DNA of 64,000 nt from assembly GCA_033296685.1 (NCBI GenBank), contig MU854381.1, forward strand, positions 62,001-126,000, read 5' to 3'. Each line of letters begins with the position of its first letter. Within the stretch, counting starts at the first letter, position 1. The stretch comes from Parachaetomium inaequale. Lineage: Eukaryota; Ascomycota; Sordariomycetes; Sordariales; Chaetomiaceae. Below the pieces are notes generated by a model, which was given only the letters and a program-made list of their open reading frames with translations, was not told where the DNA came from and did no database searches. Shown one piece after another: positions 9,469 through 20,800 of this stretch. The position numbers were made by a program, and so were the translations under genes.

Positions 9469-12097
9469 CTAAGGCTTGGCAGGCGCCGCAGGAGGCTCCA
9501 GCACGTGCCTGTGGTCGTCGGTATTCACCACGTTCCCGCCCTCCTGCCGGCAGATGACCGTGTCGGCCACCCACGGATCGTCCAGGATGTCCGCCATCGT
9601 GGCCCGTTTCTTGGGGTCTAGTTCCAGCATCCGTGCGATGACGTGCCGGCTTTCTCTGGGGAGCAGCCGGAGGATACGCCACGGGCCGCGGACCACCTCC
9701 TTCCTCTCCGTCGGCGGGTGCTGGGTGCTGCCGTCCTGGCCAACAGTTGAAGTCGTCGTTGAAGGTCGCTCGGCCTTGCTCGCCTCATCGCGGTTTGCCG
9801 CCTTGTTGGCTTCGTTGCGAAGAGCTTCTGGGTCGAAATCGCGAGCCGGGATGTTGTTCAACGCCGTCGTGGAACGGGCGGGCGGCAGGAGGAGCTTCTT
9901 CGGGTCGTGGCCAGGCGTCGGGTCTGCGGCGAAGAGCTTGAACGAGTTGTCGGATAACCTAGGGAGCTTCCACGGGAACCTCCTGAGGGTCATGCAGCAG
10001 TAGATGATTGCCAGCGACCAGATGTCGACCGCTTGCGGGTCGTACTTCTTTTCGTCGTACACCTCGGGTGCGAGGTACGGATCGGAGCCAACGATACCTG
10101 TGTCACGGTTAGTCCTACTCTCCCACCGACGACGATTCAAGTAACCAACTTACCAGATGCAGGCACAATGCTGGTCTCGAAAGGGTATTTGAACACATGG
10201 GCACTCCCGAAATCAATGATTTTCATGATGCCGTGTTCGCTGACCACCACATTGTCGAGCTTGAGATCCCGGTGCGCCAGACCCATGCTGTGGAGGTACG
10301 TCACACCGCTGAGAATCTGCAAGAAGCAGCAGCTGACCTCCTCCCGAGACATCTTGCCCGTCATAACAATGGCAAAGAGGTCGAAGGGCGCATACTCCAT
10401 CACCTCGTACCACTTTCCCTTCTCCTGGACGATATCGAGCGTTTCGATGATGTTGCCATGGTGGAGTGAAGACCCCATGCAGTACTCGGCCGTCAGTTTC
10501 TTCACGTACTCGCGCTCGGTTTCATACGAGTGCCGAGGCCGGAACTCCTTGACAGCAAAGACCACGCCATCTTCAGCCCGCTTCATCAGCCTCACCGATC
10601 CGCCTGCCCCAGCACCCAGCACTTTCCCGAGCTTCCCATACTTGACCGAGAGGCCGTGGTCGTCGCCGAAGGGAATCTGCGCCGACTTGGAGGCCGGCGG
10701 GGTCTTGGCGCCGGACCGGATGGACGACGCTGGCGATGCCGTCCGCTTCGCCTTGTTGCTAGGACCCAGTTTGAAGAACCGCTTCAGGTCCGCCATCGAG
10801 CTGTTCCGGCTGTGGACGAGGCCTTCCTCCGAGTGCCGTTTGTCTCCCAACGTTCTCGGCAGGCTAAGCGTCGACGAGCTCGGAGAAGAACCCGGCTTCT
10901 TCTTTCTGGAAAAGATGAAGCGGGAGTCGATGCCTTTCTGTGCCTGCCGCTTGCTCGCGGCATAGGGGTCGTCCGAATCTCCCGGCGGCGGGGCTTGGCG
11001 GGAGTAGAACAGCGAGGCGGCGGCCGCCCGCGAAGGACTACTATCGCGGGACGGCGGGACCGAGCTGGCAGGTGAATTCGAACCGCTCCCGGCGCCGACC
11101 GAAAACAGTCCCCTGCGGTGGCTGCCAAGCGTTGTTTGCGCGTTGTCTCTGCCGTCAGAAGTCGCGGGTCTCCGCGAGGTTCGTTCGCCGTCCGTCGAGG
11201 TATGGTGGGGAACCGCCAAGCGGGATGAACGGGGAGACGGCGGCTCATGGGTCGAGTCCTGGGGAGTGATGACGTCGGGCGCCCGGCCCAGCCGATCGTG
11301 GTTGCCAGGAGGCTCTCGCTTGAGCCCTCCTTCAGTGGTGTCCGTTCCAGCTGGTGTAAGAGGTGGTGAGTGCATATCAGGGCTTCGACGGCTGGCGCTC
11401 AAGTGCGGTGAGCCGTGGGTCGCCGAGCTTTGGGTCGCTTGGCGGCTCGGCTCTCGAGACTCTTCGTCGCGGGACATGGTCTAGAAACGATGGTTAGCTG
11501 AATCAGGAACCGCGTTGGCAAAAGAAAGGCCCGGCATAGCCCAACCGGTCGCTGGCTTCAAAGAAGAACCGAGAGACAATCCCAATTCAACTACCCCAGA
11601 CGCAACAAAGACAGCAGAGACCAACGTCGTCACCGTTGACGGGAGGCCCGATATCACACCGAGAGGGGAAGATACGTACCCTTGACGGGGGCAACGACAT
11701 CGGTTCATACGAGAATATGTTCATCCTACGTTCCTGAAGCGGGCAGGCCCTTAATCTATCAGAAAGCTCGCGGATATCTGCAGACGTCACTTGGCCGGGG
11801 TTCCCGAGCGTGACACCTTCGGCCAGCGGAAGGCTCGTCGATGTCGCATTGTCGGGGGCGATCTCCTCGATGGTCGACTTGAACCGAACTTGGGATTGCT
11901 GGTTGTTCTGGTCGTCTGTTGCGATCCGGGTCGAATCTAGATGTTTGCCGCGTTAGCAACAGGGTTTGCGATTGCTTCACTCGACGGGTGCGGTGGAAGC
12001 CTTCTTTCTGTTTGCGTCCAGCGGGGGCTGTGGGGAGGGGCAGCGCTTTTTCTTTACCTTCTTTTCGAACCTCCCGGTCTTGGGGATTCGTCGCCAT
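9469..12097 (-). CDS. sat4: Hal4/Sat4-type serine/threonine protein kinase
   Basis: Four exons: 12097-12058, 11936-11680, 11480-10154, 10097-9469; 750 residues. The two 5' exons are small and easily missed, but they supply a segment typical of this family (SQVRFKSTIEEIAPDN and LQERRMNIFSYEPMSLPPSR) and join in frame with standard splice signals. A long Ser/Pro-rich disordered region follows. The kinase domain starts near residue 375: glycine loop GAGAGG (388-393), lysine in FAVKEF (410), HRDLKLDN (502-509), DFG (522-524) and GSDPYLAPE in the activation segment. A disordered insert lies in the C-lobe. In yeast, Sat4/Hal4 and Hal5 stabilise the Trk potassium transporters and control cation tolerance; a similar plasma-membrane transport role is inferred here. 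The ATG at 12097 was taken because it is the first in the frame that carries the conserved N-terminus. Confidence 0.88.
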
Positions 12098-13238
12098 GTT
12101 GGCCGCCAAGAGAGTCGAGGAATGCGGTAGTACGTGCGCCTGCGCGGAGGGAAGGGTGGTGACGGGTGTAGGGAAGAATCGTGCAAGAATGCAAACGGCG
12201 AAAAAAAGCAGCCTGGTCTGGATGAAGATGACGGCTGCACCTCGGGCAGCGTGCGCACGAAGCCGTTGCGACGTGGTGGGGCTCAGCTACTTGGCAGGTA
12301 CATGATGCAGGGCGTTGGCGGGCCGAATGTTGGGTCAAATCTGCGGGAGGCGCGGGTACCGTTAAGGGCCGCCGGGGTAGACCAGGCCCAATCTTCGTCA
12401 GCAGCACTGGCGTTGCTGGGGCGGTTATTTCCGGGATTCATGGATCTTTTCGAGTCCCCTGGCTGACTGGCTTTTCCTGCAGTCCTGTCTTAGATCGCAA
12501 TGACTCGCCGCGAGCGCCCAGACATCGGATGCAGTCTGAGGAGATTGGTGCGCGTTTGGACCAAAGGAGGGGTTTTCGGAGGGGTTCTGGCCGTGTGTCT
12601 CCGAGGATCCCGGAGGCTGAAGGCGGCAGCATTGGATCCATGATGGGGGCTCCATCCGAGCATCGATGGATTTCTGCATCGGATGCCTGCTCACTGGATT
12701 GGTGCGACTACCGTCCGATGGCTCGCTATCAAAATGCACAAGGCTGGCACGTACGACTCGGGACGACAACTGATTTGAGATGCATGATTCCGGCTGCATG
12801 TGCTGCAGCAAGTTCGGCCTTCGGCACACCGAGCCCGGGTCAACCAAACTGCGCAGCCACTCGCCAAGCCCCGAGACCGGCCTGCAGTGCCGGGACTCGC
12901 GCCGGCGGGAACGAGGGCCCTTCCCGGCGCCTTTACCCCAGAAACACGCGCAAGACATGTCTCACGTGTTGAGCTGCCAGATGACGACCTGAGTCGGCGG
13001 GGAGGAGATGGCGAAAGCAGGTACCGTGTAACACGCCGGCAGCGATCCGGCGCTTCGATATGTGCCATCCTCGCGGACAGCTATAGTACAGATTTAATGT
13101 ACAGACGTAAGAGGAGCTCTGCCCCCTCGATGCTCACATCACCAGACAATGCGCCCGGCCCAACCCGCTTCAGAAACAACCATAACGCCCTGTGCTCCCA
13201 CCCGAGTCTTGTCGTCTTGTTCACCCACCACCGGTCCT
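12098..13238. other. Intergenic region, nothing coding recognised
   Basis: Upstream region of the Sat4-like kinase gene and 3' flank of the uL11m gene, both on the minus strand. Open frames occur on both strands but show no domain or conserved segment. Confidence 0.5.
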
Positions 13239-13770
13239 TCATGGGACAACCGCGAGCCCAATAGACCTCGCCTGGTAGATGATGGACCGGCAGAGCCCTT
13301 CAAGCGACAGGCCCGAAAGCCGGAGCTCGGACTGCTTGATCTTTGCGATTTCGTAGACATGCTTGAGGCTGACGCTCCCCACGGTTTCCTTCCCCGGATT
13401 GCTTGCCCCTTTCCTCTTGCCCTTCTTGCCCGCCGGTACCTCGGCCGCGTTGAGCAGAAGCCATGATGTCTGCGGTGTCCGGACCTCGAAGTGGAATGTC
13501 CTGTCTGGCCGGACCGTTACGCGGACCGGCATCGGGGTGCCGGCCACCATGTGCTGTGTCCGGGCGTTGAACTCCTGCAAGCGCACATCAGCGCGCTGTA
13601 TCCCAAAACTCCTCTTATGGCGCGCCGCTAACCTTGCAGAAGTCCATTGACTTGATACCCTTGCTACCCAGCGCCGGGCCGACGGGGGGACTGGGGCTTG
13701 CCTGGCCGGCGCCGACAATGATCTTGACCACCTGGTCCATGCCGCCAACGGCGGACCGTGCCTTGGACAT
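13239..13770 (-). CDS. mrpl19: Mitochondrial large-subunit ribosomal protein uL11m
   Basis: Two exons, 13770-13633 and 13574-13239, with a 58-nt intron; 157 residues, the usual size. The protein begins MSKARSAVGGMDQVVKIIVG and carries the uL11 N-domain signature PSPPVGPALGSKGIKSMDFCK, which continues across the splice into EFNARTQ. The C-domain ends with LSLEGLCRSIIYQARSIGL, part of the rRNA-binding face. uL11m builds the stalk base of the mitoribosome, where translation factors act. The start was set at the ATG before the conserved segment; in-frame sequence further upstream has no ATG closer to the family start. Transcribed divergently from the svf1 gene, 461 bp away. Confidence 0.93.
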
Positions 13771-14231
13771 CTTTTCGGCAGAGAATACGGGTCTCGAAAA
13801 TCGGAGGGGAGGGTGGCTGTGAGGAGTGAGCGGTCGTGCGGGCTGAATCAGGGTTGCGACGGAACCGTGTGCTGTCTGTCGCGCTCGACAGAAGCTCGAA
13901 AATTTACGGAGCTTCGCGAGTTGCCGACACCAGCCACAATCCAAGGCCGGGACTTCAGCCACAACACCTGCGGGCCACAGCCACCCCTGTAAATGCGCTG
14001 CGCTGCTTGACAGGTGCCGGTGACGTCCAGCGCCGCAAATGCGACAGGGGTTTGGTTAGCGTCGAGCTCCTCCCGCCTTCGGGCAGCGTTTTACTCGAGG
14101 AGTCCCTCGACAGCGGTGAATGGCGCTTCAAGTCTAAAACAACCCTCACAATCGTTGTGAAAAATCTGGTGGATTGCCCCTCCGTCCTTCTTTTCTGGTT
14201 CCTCAAGTTTGAAACCTTCAAGACCATCATC
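13771..14231. promoter_or_regulatory. Divergent promoter region, uL11m and svf1
   Basis: The 461 bp between two start codons pointing away from each other must contain both upstream regions. No specific element was identified. Confidence 0.5.
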
Positions 14232-15553
14232 ATGTTCAAGTGGGCGCAGCAGCAGTAAGAATCCCGGCGCGCGTAACCCCACCTTCCCGGTTGTTGTTCG
14301 TGGTCGTGGTCTGACTTGCATCTCAACAGGCTGGCCAACGTCGCCGGCACGCAGGAGCCCATCTATGGCGCCTCTGCCATCAAGTCTGTCGCCGAGGAGG
14401 CCGAAGTGACGCCCTACACGGAGCTCACCAGGAACGACCTAAAATGGCAGGCGATGGAGTCGACCTGCGTCGAGACGCAGACCTTCTACTTCATGTCCGA
14501 CAGCGGGCAGCTCGCCTTTGCCCAGGTCATCTATAGCAACGTGGCGTAGGCTTCCACTGCTGCGGGCTCAGTCTTCGTGTGCTGACACTTTCCTAGCGGC
14601 ATCCGCACGACCTGCCAGTTCAACTGCAAGATCTTCAGCCTCGACCCCTCGAAGCCCCAAGTGTGGTCCTCGACCCCGTTGAGCAACCACGACTTCAGCG
14701 AGGACAAGACCGGCTTCTACGCCGATGATTGCGCCCTCGAGCTCTCCGAGGATGGAACCACATACACAATCAAGTCGATGAACGACGACCAGGCCATTGT
14801 TAACCTGACGGTCAAGCGGACCGCGCCGGGTTTCAAGGCCGGCAAGACCGGCAACACGCTATTCGGCACCGACCTCGCCAACCCTTGGGGGTCCATGCGC
14901 CACGTCTTCTGGCCGAGGTGCACTGCTGAGGGAACCGTCACGACCAAGGAGGGCCCCATCGACTTCAAGGGCAGGGCATTCTTCTCCCATGCGCTGCAGG
15001 GCATGAAGCCGCACCATGCCGCGGCCAAGTGGAACTTTTGCAATTTCCAGGGCCCTACGTACTCGGCCATCCTGATGCAGTTTACCACGCCGCCCTCGTA
15101 CGGTTCGACCGTGGTGAATGTGGGCGTCATCGCCAAGGACGGGGAGATCATCGTCGGCGGCTGCAAGAGCGACGTCACGCACATCCAGACCAAAAGCGAC
15201 AGTGAGAACGACTGGCCCGAGCCGACGACCATCAAGTACACATGGGCCGGTACGACCAAGGATGGAAAGCCGGTGGAGGCCTTCATCGAGGGCGGCCTCG
15301 AGGATAAACTCGACAGGATAGACGTCATGGCCGAGGTCCCCGGTTTCGTGAAGAAGATTGTGGCCGGAGCCGCAGGCACGAAGCCGTACATCTACCAGGT
15401 TTGCCGTCCCCGGCTTTTCTTGTTGAACTTGTGGCTAACACGGCCTAGTACTCGCCGCAAAAGACAAAGATGTCACTGAAGCTCAAAATCGGGGACCAGG
15501 AGGTCACCGAGGAGGGCTTCGTCTTCGCTGAAGCGACCTTCATTTCGGAATAA
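14232..15553 (+). CDS. svf1: Svf1 family oxidative-stress survival protein
   Basis: Four exons: 14232-14254, 14330-14545, 14597-15398, 15449-15553; 381 residues. The tiny first exon encodes MFKWAQQ, followed by LANVAGTQEPIYGASAIKSV, the conserved Svf1 opening. The body is the lipocalin-like Svf1 domain (ESTCVETQTFYFMSDSG, GFYADDCALEL, PHHAAAKWNFCNFQGP, EVPGFVKKIVAG). In yeast Svf1 protects from oxidative and cold stress and shuttles ceramides between ER and Golgi, attached to membranes by an amphipathic N-terminal helix; the same role is inferred. No signal peptide or membrane segment is seen. Alignable along its whole length, so the call is firm. Confidence 0.93.
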
Positions 15554-16142
15554 ACGGCTACCACAGCCAGGTAGCAGGGCTTTGGGTACACTGTCTGGGA
15601 AGCAGTTGTCAGGATCGGCGTTGGGGATGGTCACCGTTAGACAGGACACTCGCTATACTTAATACACGATGCACAGAGCAGAGGACATAGGAATGGTCTG
15701 GACTGGCAGGATGTTTCGTTGAATACGTAATGATGGGACCTCATAGTAGCGCAGGACACAAACAGCTGCACTAATATAATCGCTGACGTTCGAGAACGAG
15801 TTCTGATCGGGATCAGGTTCCGGGTCTCCCATGGCAACCCTGCAAGACACATGCAGGTAATGCAGCGTTTATTCCCCCTTTTGTGATTCAAGTAAATATT
15901 ATCGCGGGTTAGAGTTGCCAACAAAATTGCTGAAATCCAAGAAGGCGCGGTCTGTGACCCAAAACCTCTGCCATCCGTCCTCTCTCTCGTCTGGTGAGGC
16001 CAACCATGCCCCACTTTCCTTTGACTGTGCAACGAGTTCTGGTCTTCTCTTCAACCAACTTGAACTCTTCGGCATCGCGATCGACCAGCCCAAAAAAAAA
16101 CTCCACCGATGACAATACTCCCGGTAACTACCTGAAAGCATA
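15554..16142. other. Spacer between svf1 and the H4-variant gene
   Basis: About 590 bp containing the svf1 3' UTR and the upstream region of the histone H4 variant. There is no divergently oriented histone H3 gene here, unlike the usual H3-H4 arrangement. No other feature is recognised. Confidence 0.5.
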
Positions 16143-17000
16143 ATGCCGCCGACAATCCCGCAGCGCGGCGGGCCGAGCGGCCTGCGTGCTGGCATTGCGG
16201 GCAAGACAGTCCCGAAGACTGGCGCAAAGCGCCACAGGTATGTCTTACCGTCCCCCACATACTCTCCTGGAACCATTTTGCTAATGACATCTCGTATCAT
16301 AGAAAAATCATCAAGGATTGCATTCGCGGCATCACGAAGCCGGCGATTCGGTACGTGCGGGCCGGTGGGTCGTACCACCGTGTTGATGCTTTTCGTTCCT
16401 TTGTTTTGCGTCAGACACCACGAGAGCCGGTCATTTATTCGACGCGTTAGGAAACCTGCTTTGCATGGATTGCGGTGTTTCCTTTTTGTTTTCTGGTTTG
16501 CTGTCTTTTTAGGGCTTCATCGGCTCTCGTTTCTCTCTCGATGTGGATTTTTGGCGTTCCCTCGCCTCTCCAAGCCTCAGAGATATTTGGAAGGGCAACT
16601 AAGAAGAACAGGCGCCTTGCTCGCCGTGGCGGCGTCAAGCGTATCTCAGCTACCATCTATGATGACGCGCGTGAAGCCTTGAAGACATTTCTCTCCACGG
16701 TACGCTCCAACTGGTTGCCCAGGACCATCTATCCGTCAAGTTCTAACAGTTTCCCAGGTCATCAGAGATGTGGTCACATACACCGAATACCGCAACGCGA
16801 AGACGGTGACGGCGAACGATGTGAGTGGAGCAGAGCAGTGAGCTACACCTCGACTAATACTGACGGGGCTCTAGGTCATCTTTGCTCTGCGGAGAATCGG
16901 AAGGCCAATCTACGGCTTTGATCCGGAGACGTACCCCGGGCCGAATGCGAAGAAAAAGGCGGCGATTGCACGTGTGCCTCACGACTCCGATGTCGACTGA
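16143..17000 (+). CDS. Histone H4 variant (H4v-like)
   Basis: Five exons: 16143-16237, 16303-16350, 16612-16699, 16758-16820, 16875-17000; 139 residues against 103 for canonical H4. The core KPAIRRLARRGGVKRISA is intact and spans a 261-nt intron, so all five exons are needed. Differences from canonical H4 are large: the tail is MPPTIPQRGGPSGLRAGIAG in place of the K5/K8 region, while lysines matching K12, K16 and K20 remain (PKTGAKRHRK); the first helix has KDCIRG for RDNIQG; the last strand is IYGFDPE followed by a C-terminal extension of about 28 residues (ending DSDVD). Neurospora carries a divergent H4 of this kind (hH4v) whose function is not established. Expected in nucleosomes or as a free histone; role unknown. 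Confidence 0.9.
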
Positions 17001-17575
17001 GAGCTCTCGCTCTTTGACAGTTTTCCTTTCGTCTCTTGTTGCTTCTCGGGATTTGGGATCCGGGTATGGGTTGGTTTGTGATGATGCCACGACTGGCTGT
17101 TTGTTTCTTCCTGGGCTGGACTCTGGTATGGCTGGTAAACTCGGATTTGGGAGCTGGTGTGTCCAAGACGGCGACAATCGGACGGCCGATGAATATGTTT
17201 CGGACTTGGGCTGATGAAGGACATGTAAGGGGGGTCGAATTTGCCGCTGGCGTGCATAACAAATATCGGCCCTGTTAGGTGCCCTTCTGATCTCGAGATA
17301 AATATTGAAACAGCAGCCAAACCGAGGTATCATTGAGCGAATGTCTATGTGGTATCTTTGAAGGAAACAGATCAGCATACCCGATCCGGATTGCCGACCT
17401 CCATTGCCAACCGAACGCCGTGTTACCCGTAACCGTCGAGGCCGCACGAGACAAACCCGACAGAGCCGATCAGCCATGCCATCACCAAACAGTTTGAAGC
17501 ATTCCCAACCAAAAGAAGGCTTTCCCCAATACCCAAACCCCCATCCAACCATTATTCAAGGTCACCTCCTTCAGC
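17001..17575. other. Convergent 3' spacer
   Basis: The 3' flanks of the H4-variant gene (plus) and the GNAT gene (minus). No coding region or repeat is supported. Confidence 0.5.
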
Positions 17576-18457
17576 TCACCTCCTCCTCCCATCCCACTCT
17601 CCCAAAACCTTCTCCAGCGCCTTGGCTGCCCGCATCTCGCCCTTCCTGAACGGCCTGTTAAACATCTCCGGCAGCACCATGACGCTGTTGGCATGCGCCT
17701 TGGCAAACCCGACCTCGGCATCCTTGCCGCACCGCTCGCGCGTCACGCGCACCGCCTCCCGGAGCAGGTCCCCGCCGACGCCGCGGCCCCGGTACCGCAG
17801 CCTGGTCGTCCACGCGCGGATCACGCCCCTGCCCCCCTTGAGCTGCTTGAAGCTGTTCTGCCTGCTGTGCGCCTTCCTCCGGCTGCTGCCACTATTGCCG
17901 CCCCCGTTGCCGTTGCTGCCGTCGGACGAGGAGGAGGGGCGCTCCAGTCGGAGCACCAGCGCGCCGACGATGTCGGAGCCGTACCGCGTGCCGAAGACCA
18001 GGTCTTCCTCTTCGCCGCCGCCGCCGTCCCGCCCCGTGGTGAGGAAGTCCCACGATATATCCTCGGCGGCCTGCAGGTAGGGCGACGTGAAGGTGCGGAT
18101 GGCCATGAGGTAGGTCATGACGGCGCCGCTGGCGAGCATGAGGGCCGTGCCCAGGTCGTGCTGGGTGTTTTGGGTCCAGGCATAGCGGTAGATGGCCGCC
18201 AGCACGGCGAGGATGCCGGCGAGCGGGAGCGGGTGAAAGACCAGGTGGAACGCGGCACGCTGGCGCTGCTGGGCGATGCTGTCGGCTACCAGCTTAAGGG
18301 CGGCGGCCTTGTCGGGGCGCTCGGTCAGGATCTCGAGGGTGAGCGGGGGGATGTCGTCGTTGAGAGCTGTTTGGGGCTGGTTGGTCGCGAGGGGGGATGT
18401 CGAGACTGGTGGGATTATGTGTGGCCCGAGGGTGGGCGTCGACACGTTGGAGGACAT
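17576..18457 (-). CDS. GNAT-family N-acetyltransferase with membrane segment
   Basis: Single open frame of 293 residues from ATG 18457. After a disordered start comes a helix with DKAAALKLVADSIAQQRQ, then two closely spaced hydrophobic stretches (around 70-130, LAGILAVLAAIYRYA and TALMLASGAVMTYLMAI) that look like a membrane hairpin within the GNAT fold. The acetyl-CoA loop motif A is seen as RYRGRGVGGDLL near residue 225 (R-x-x-G-x-G type), after a basic, Ser/Gly-rich insert. Fungal GNATs of this architecture are uncharacterised; acetyl-CoA binding is inferred from the motif, the substrate is unknown. The start is uncertain: a good ATG at 18823 followed by GTAAGT (exon 18823-18715) could splice to 18528 in frame and give 353 residues. 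Confidence 0.72.
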   Translation of the reverse strand: MSSNVSTPTLGPHIIPPVSTSPLATNQPQTALNDDIPPLTLEILTERPDKAAALKLVADSIAQQRQRAAFHLVFHPLPLAGILAVLAAIYRYAWTQNTQHDLGTALMLASGAVMTYLMAIRTFTSPYLQAAEDISWDFLTTGRDGGGGEEEDLVFGTRYGSDIVGALVLRLERPSSSSDGSNGNGGGNSGSSRRKAHSRQNSFKQLKGGRGVIRAWTTRLRYRGRGVGGDLLREAVRVTRERCGKDAEVGFAKAHANSVMVLPEMFNRPFRKGEMRAAKALEKVLGEWDGRRR

Positions 18458-20590
18458 TGCCGAGTCGAGGAGGACGAGGTTGGCGCGGAGGAAGGTCAAA
18501 AATGCTGGCCAAGACGCGTCAACAGAAGCTTTCACGTTGGAGTTGAGGCTGCTCGACAGAACCCGATGTAACGGTGCGATGTTGCGTTAAATTGCCCCGC
18601 AACCCTTTTCGTCAGGACGGAGGTGTGGTGGTTGAAACGAAACAGAGACACCAGAAAGGGGCAAAAAGTCGCGTGAAGACGGAAGACGTAAAAATGAAGA
18701 AAATTCAAACTTACCAGCACTAGTCTTCAGGCCAGGCACCGCATTGATCCTGTCAACAAGGGTGTTGGGTTGACAGGTGCTCAGATTGAGCTCGGTGATG
18801 CCCACGTGCCGAGAGCTCGCCATGGCACAGGCTTGGTCCAGGATAAGTTAAAGTAATTCGAGCACTTGCAAGCGAAATGCCGAAATCAGCCGCAACTGAC
18901 GAGGTTGCAGTGCCGCCGTGGTGGGTTCGGTTCTTTGAACATTCCCTCGCTGAACTGAGGATTTGACTGCTCGAGGATGGGGAGGGGAGATGCGAGGTCT
19001 TCGAGGAGCACGAGACGCAGAGGTGCTGAGGGCGGTGCGGAGAGCGGAGAGGCAGCAGAAACCGGGCTGCAAGATCGAGGCACTCGCATCGGGAGATGCC
19101 TTATAGGAGTGGATGATAAGCACGCACGACTGGCAACATGACGACAGCGCCGTCTGTGATGCCGCACGCAGGAGCGGGCGCCGCCTCCAATAGATAGCAG
19201 ATCCTATATACCTCTGGCAATGCATCTAGACGCCCCGCGCTCAGACAGCCATCTCGAACTGCGGGGTTCCTCGTCAGTTGGCGGTCTGCATGTTGGGGAT
19301 CAAGGGATGACCTGATAAGGTCGCTAAGAACCGAATCTGTGGTTGGTACCATGAAGCCAATTGGCGCTGTGATGCAGCGGGAAGGTCCTGCGTGACCCAT
19401 CATCAACCACCCCACCATCGTCGCAAGCCCCCCTCACTCTGAAACAGCTCAAACCAGGGCGGTGGGCTTGCTGGCGCAACACGGTCTGGGCCGGGGGTCT
19501 CTCTTGACAAGCAAAGAAGGCGATGAGGGAAGAGACCGTTGTACAGCAGAGTGCATTCCAGCACCCACAAGCCGCTTTTCCAGACTCCCATCATCTCTCG
19601 CCGCCCCTCCTGGTTGACAGCCCTTCCCGCTGATCACCCAGCAAAGCCGCCTCGACATGGGATTTTGGATGAATGGCAGAAGAGAAAGGTGGATTGGACA
19701 GCAGAGGGAAAAAGTCATGTCGATCCCAAACGCTGACAAAAACCTGAAACATTCGAGCCGCAGGGGCTATTTTGGCCTGCATTGGGTTGTTAAACACGCT
19801 CAATATGGCTCTCTTTAACAATAAACTGTACATCCCAACTCCGTAAAGAGTTGCAAGTCGATCAGACATCTTGGAGAGCCCAGCTCCAGATCAAACCAAA
19901 CCCGAGACTGGACAGGGTCGTCAGCCCACTAACACGCTGCCGCCGATTGTTGTTGCTCCCAGGTCCCTGGAGAGCCTGGGTGCCACGCAGGGGCCACGGA
20001 CTGACGCAAGGCAAAAACAAAAGTGTTTCACTGCGCGCCTTCGGGCCCTTCACCCTGGATGGGCACCGCCGGCAGGGTCCAATGAGTCAGAGTCGCCAAC
20101 TGTGATGGGAAAAACGAAAACTGCCAACCACGGAAGGCATTGCGGGGCGTCGGCCGACATCGTCCAAAGCCTGGACCGAGCATCGGGACAGAATAACCTA
20201 CCTTATCCATTCTTTTCGGCAGAGTTTTGCAATGTTTCCCTCGAGACACCTTCTGGAACGGCACATAATGTGCCCTTCCTCGGGTGAAGTCTTGCGTTGT
20301 CCTCCGGACGAAGCATTTGAAGATGGTGTAAAAAACGCTTTGCCGGTGTCGCTGGCCCCGAACGGGACAAAACGGAGAAGCCCGCAACGACAGCTTAGTC
20401 AGACCCGAGAGATTCCGACTTAGAAGGCCAAGCACCCAGCTGACACATTGAATCCTGACACAGCCGACCTCGAACAAGAACTTCCGCCCGCCGTGGGGGG
20501 TCTCGTTTTCTTCAGCCCTTGGCTGGGCCTCAGGCGACCCGGAAAGGATTGGAGAAATGGCAGTTTCTGCTTGTCATGTTTGTCAGAGAC

Positions 20591-20603
20591 CGGACGAACT
20601 CGG
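20591..20603 (+). promoter_or_regulatory. Alternative oxidase induction motif (CGG-N7-CGG)
   Basis: CGG at 20591-20593 and CGG at 20601-20603 are separated by exactly seven bases, 78 bp upstream of the TATA box. In Neurospora the alternative oxidase induction motif in front of aod-1 consists of two CGG triplets 7 bp apart and is bound by the Zn2Cys6 pair AOD2/AOD5 when the cytochrome chain is inhibited. A third CGG follows at 20608. Spacing and position fit; binding is inferred. Confidence 0.65.
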
Positions 20604-20680
20604 CCTGCGGCCCTTCGTGTTCCTGCCTTTCCCTGTTCTTTGGTTCGCTTCCGTTCGGGTGGCTCATTCCAACACCGGGA

Positions 20681-20688
20681 TATAAAAG
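20681..20688 (+). promoter_or_regulatory. TATA box of the alternative oxidase gene
   Basis: TATAAAAG, 113 bp upstream of the alternative oxidase start codon and downstream of the CGG-N7-CGG element. A clear TATA box suits an inducible gene. Confidence 0.65.
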
Positions 20689-20800
20689 GCGATGGAGCAC
20701 ATTCCGGCAGATGCCTGAATTTATGTTGATATCACCTCAGACACCACAGTACAACAATACTACTACTACTCAATAGTCAGTTTGTTTACATCTCATCCTT

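Larger units (their letters stand above)
18458..20800. other. Upstream regions of the GNAT and alternative oxidase genes
   Basis: A 2.3-kb divergent interval. It contains a possible extra 5' exon of the GNAT gene (18823-18715), and near its right end the alternative oxidase promoter with a CGG-N7-CGG element and a TATA box. The middle part (about 18900-20500) shows no supported gene. Confidence 0.5.

Noticed and set aside
19871..20287. Open frames in the alternative oxidase upstream region
   Set aside because: They have no recognisable similarity and overlap a longer antisense frame of equal quality.
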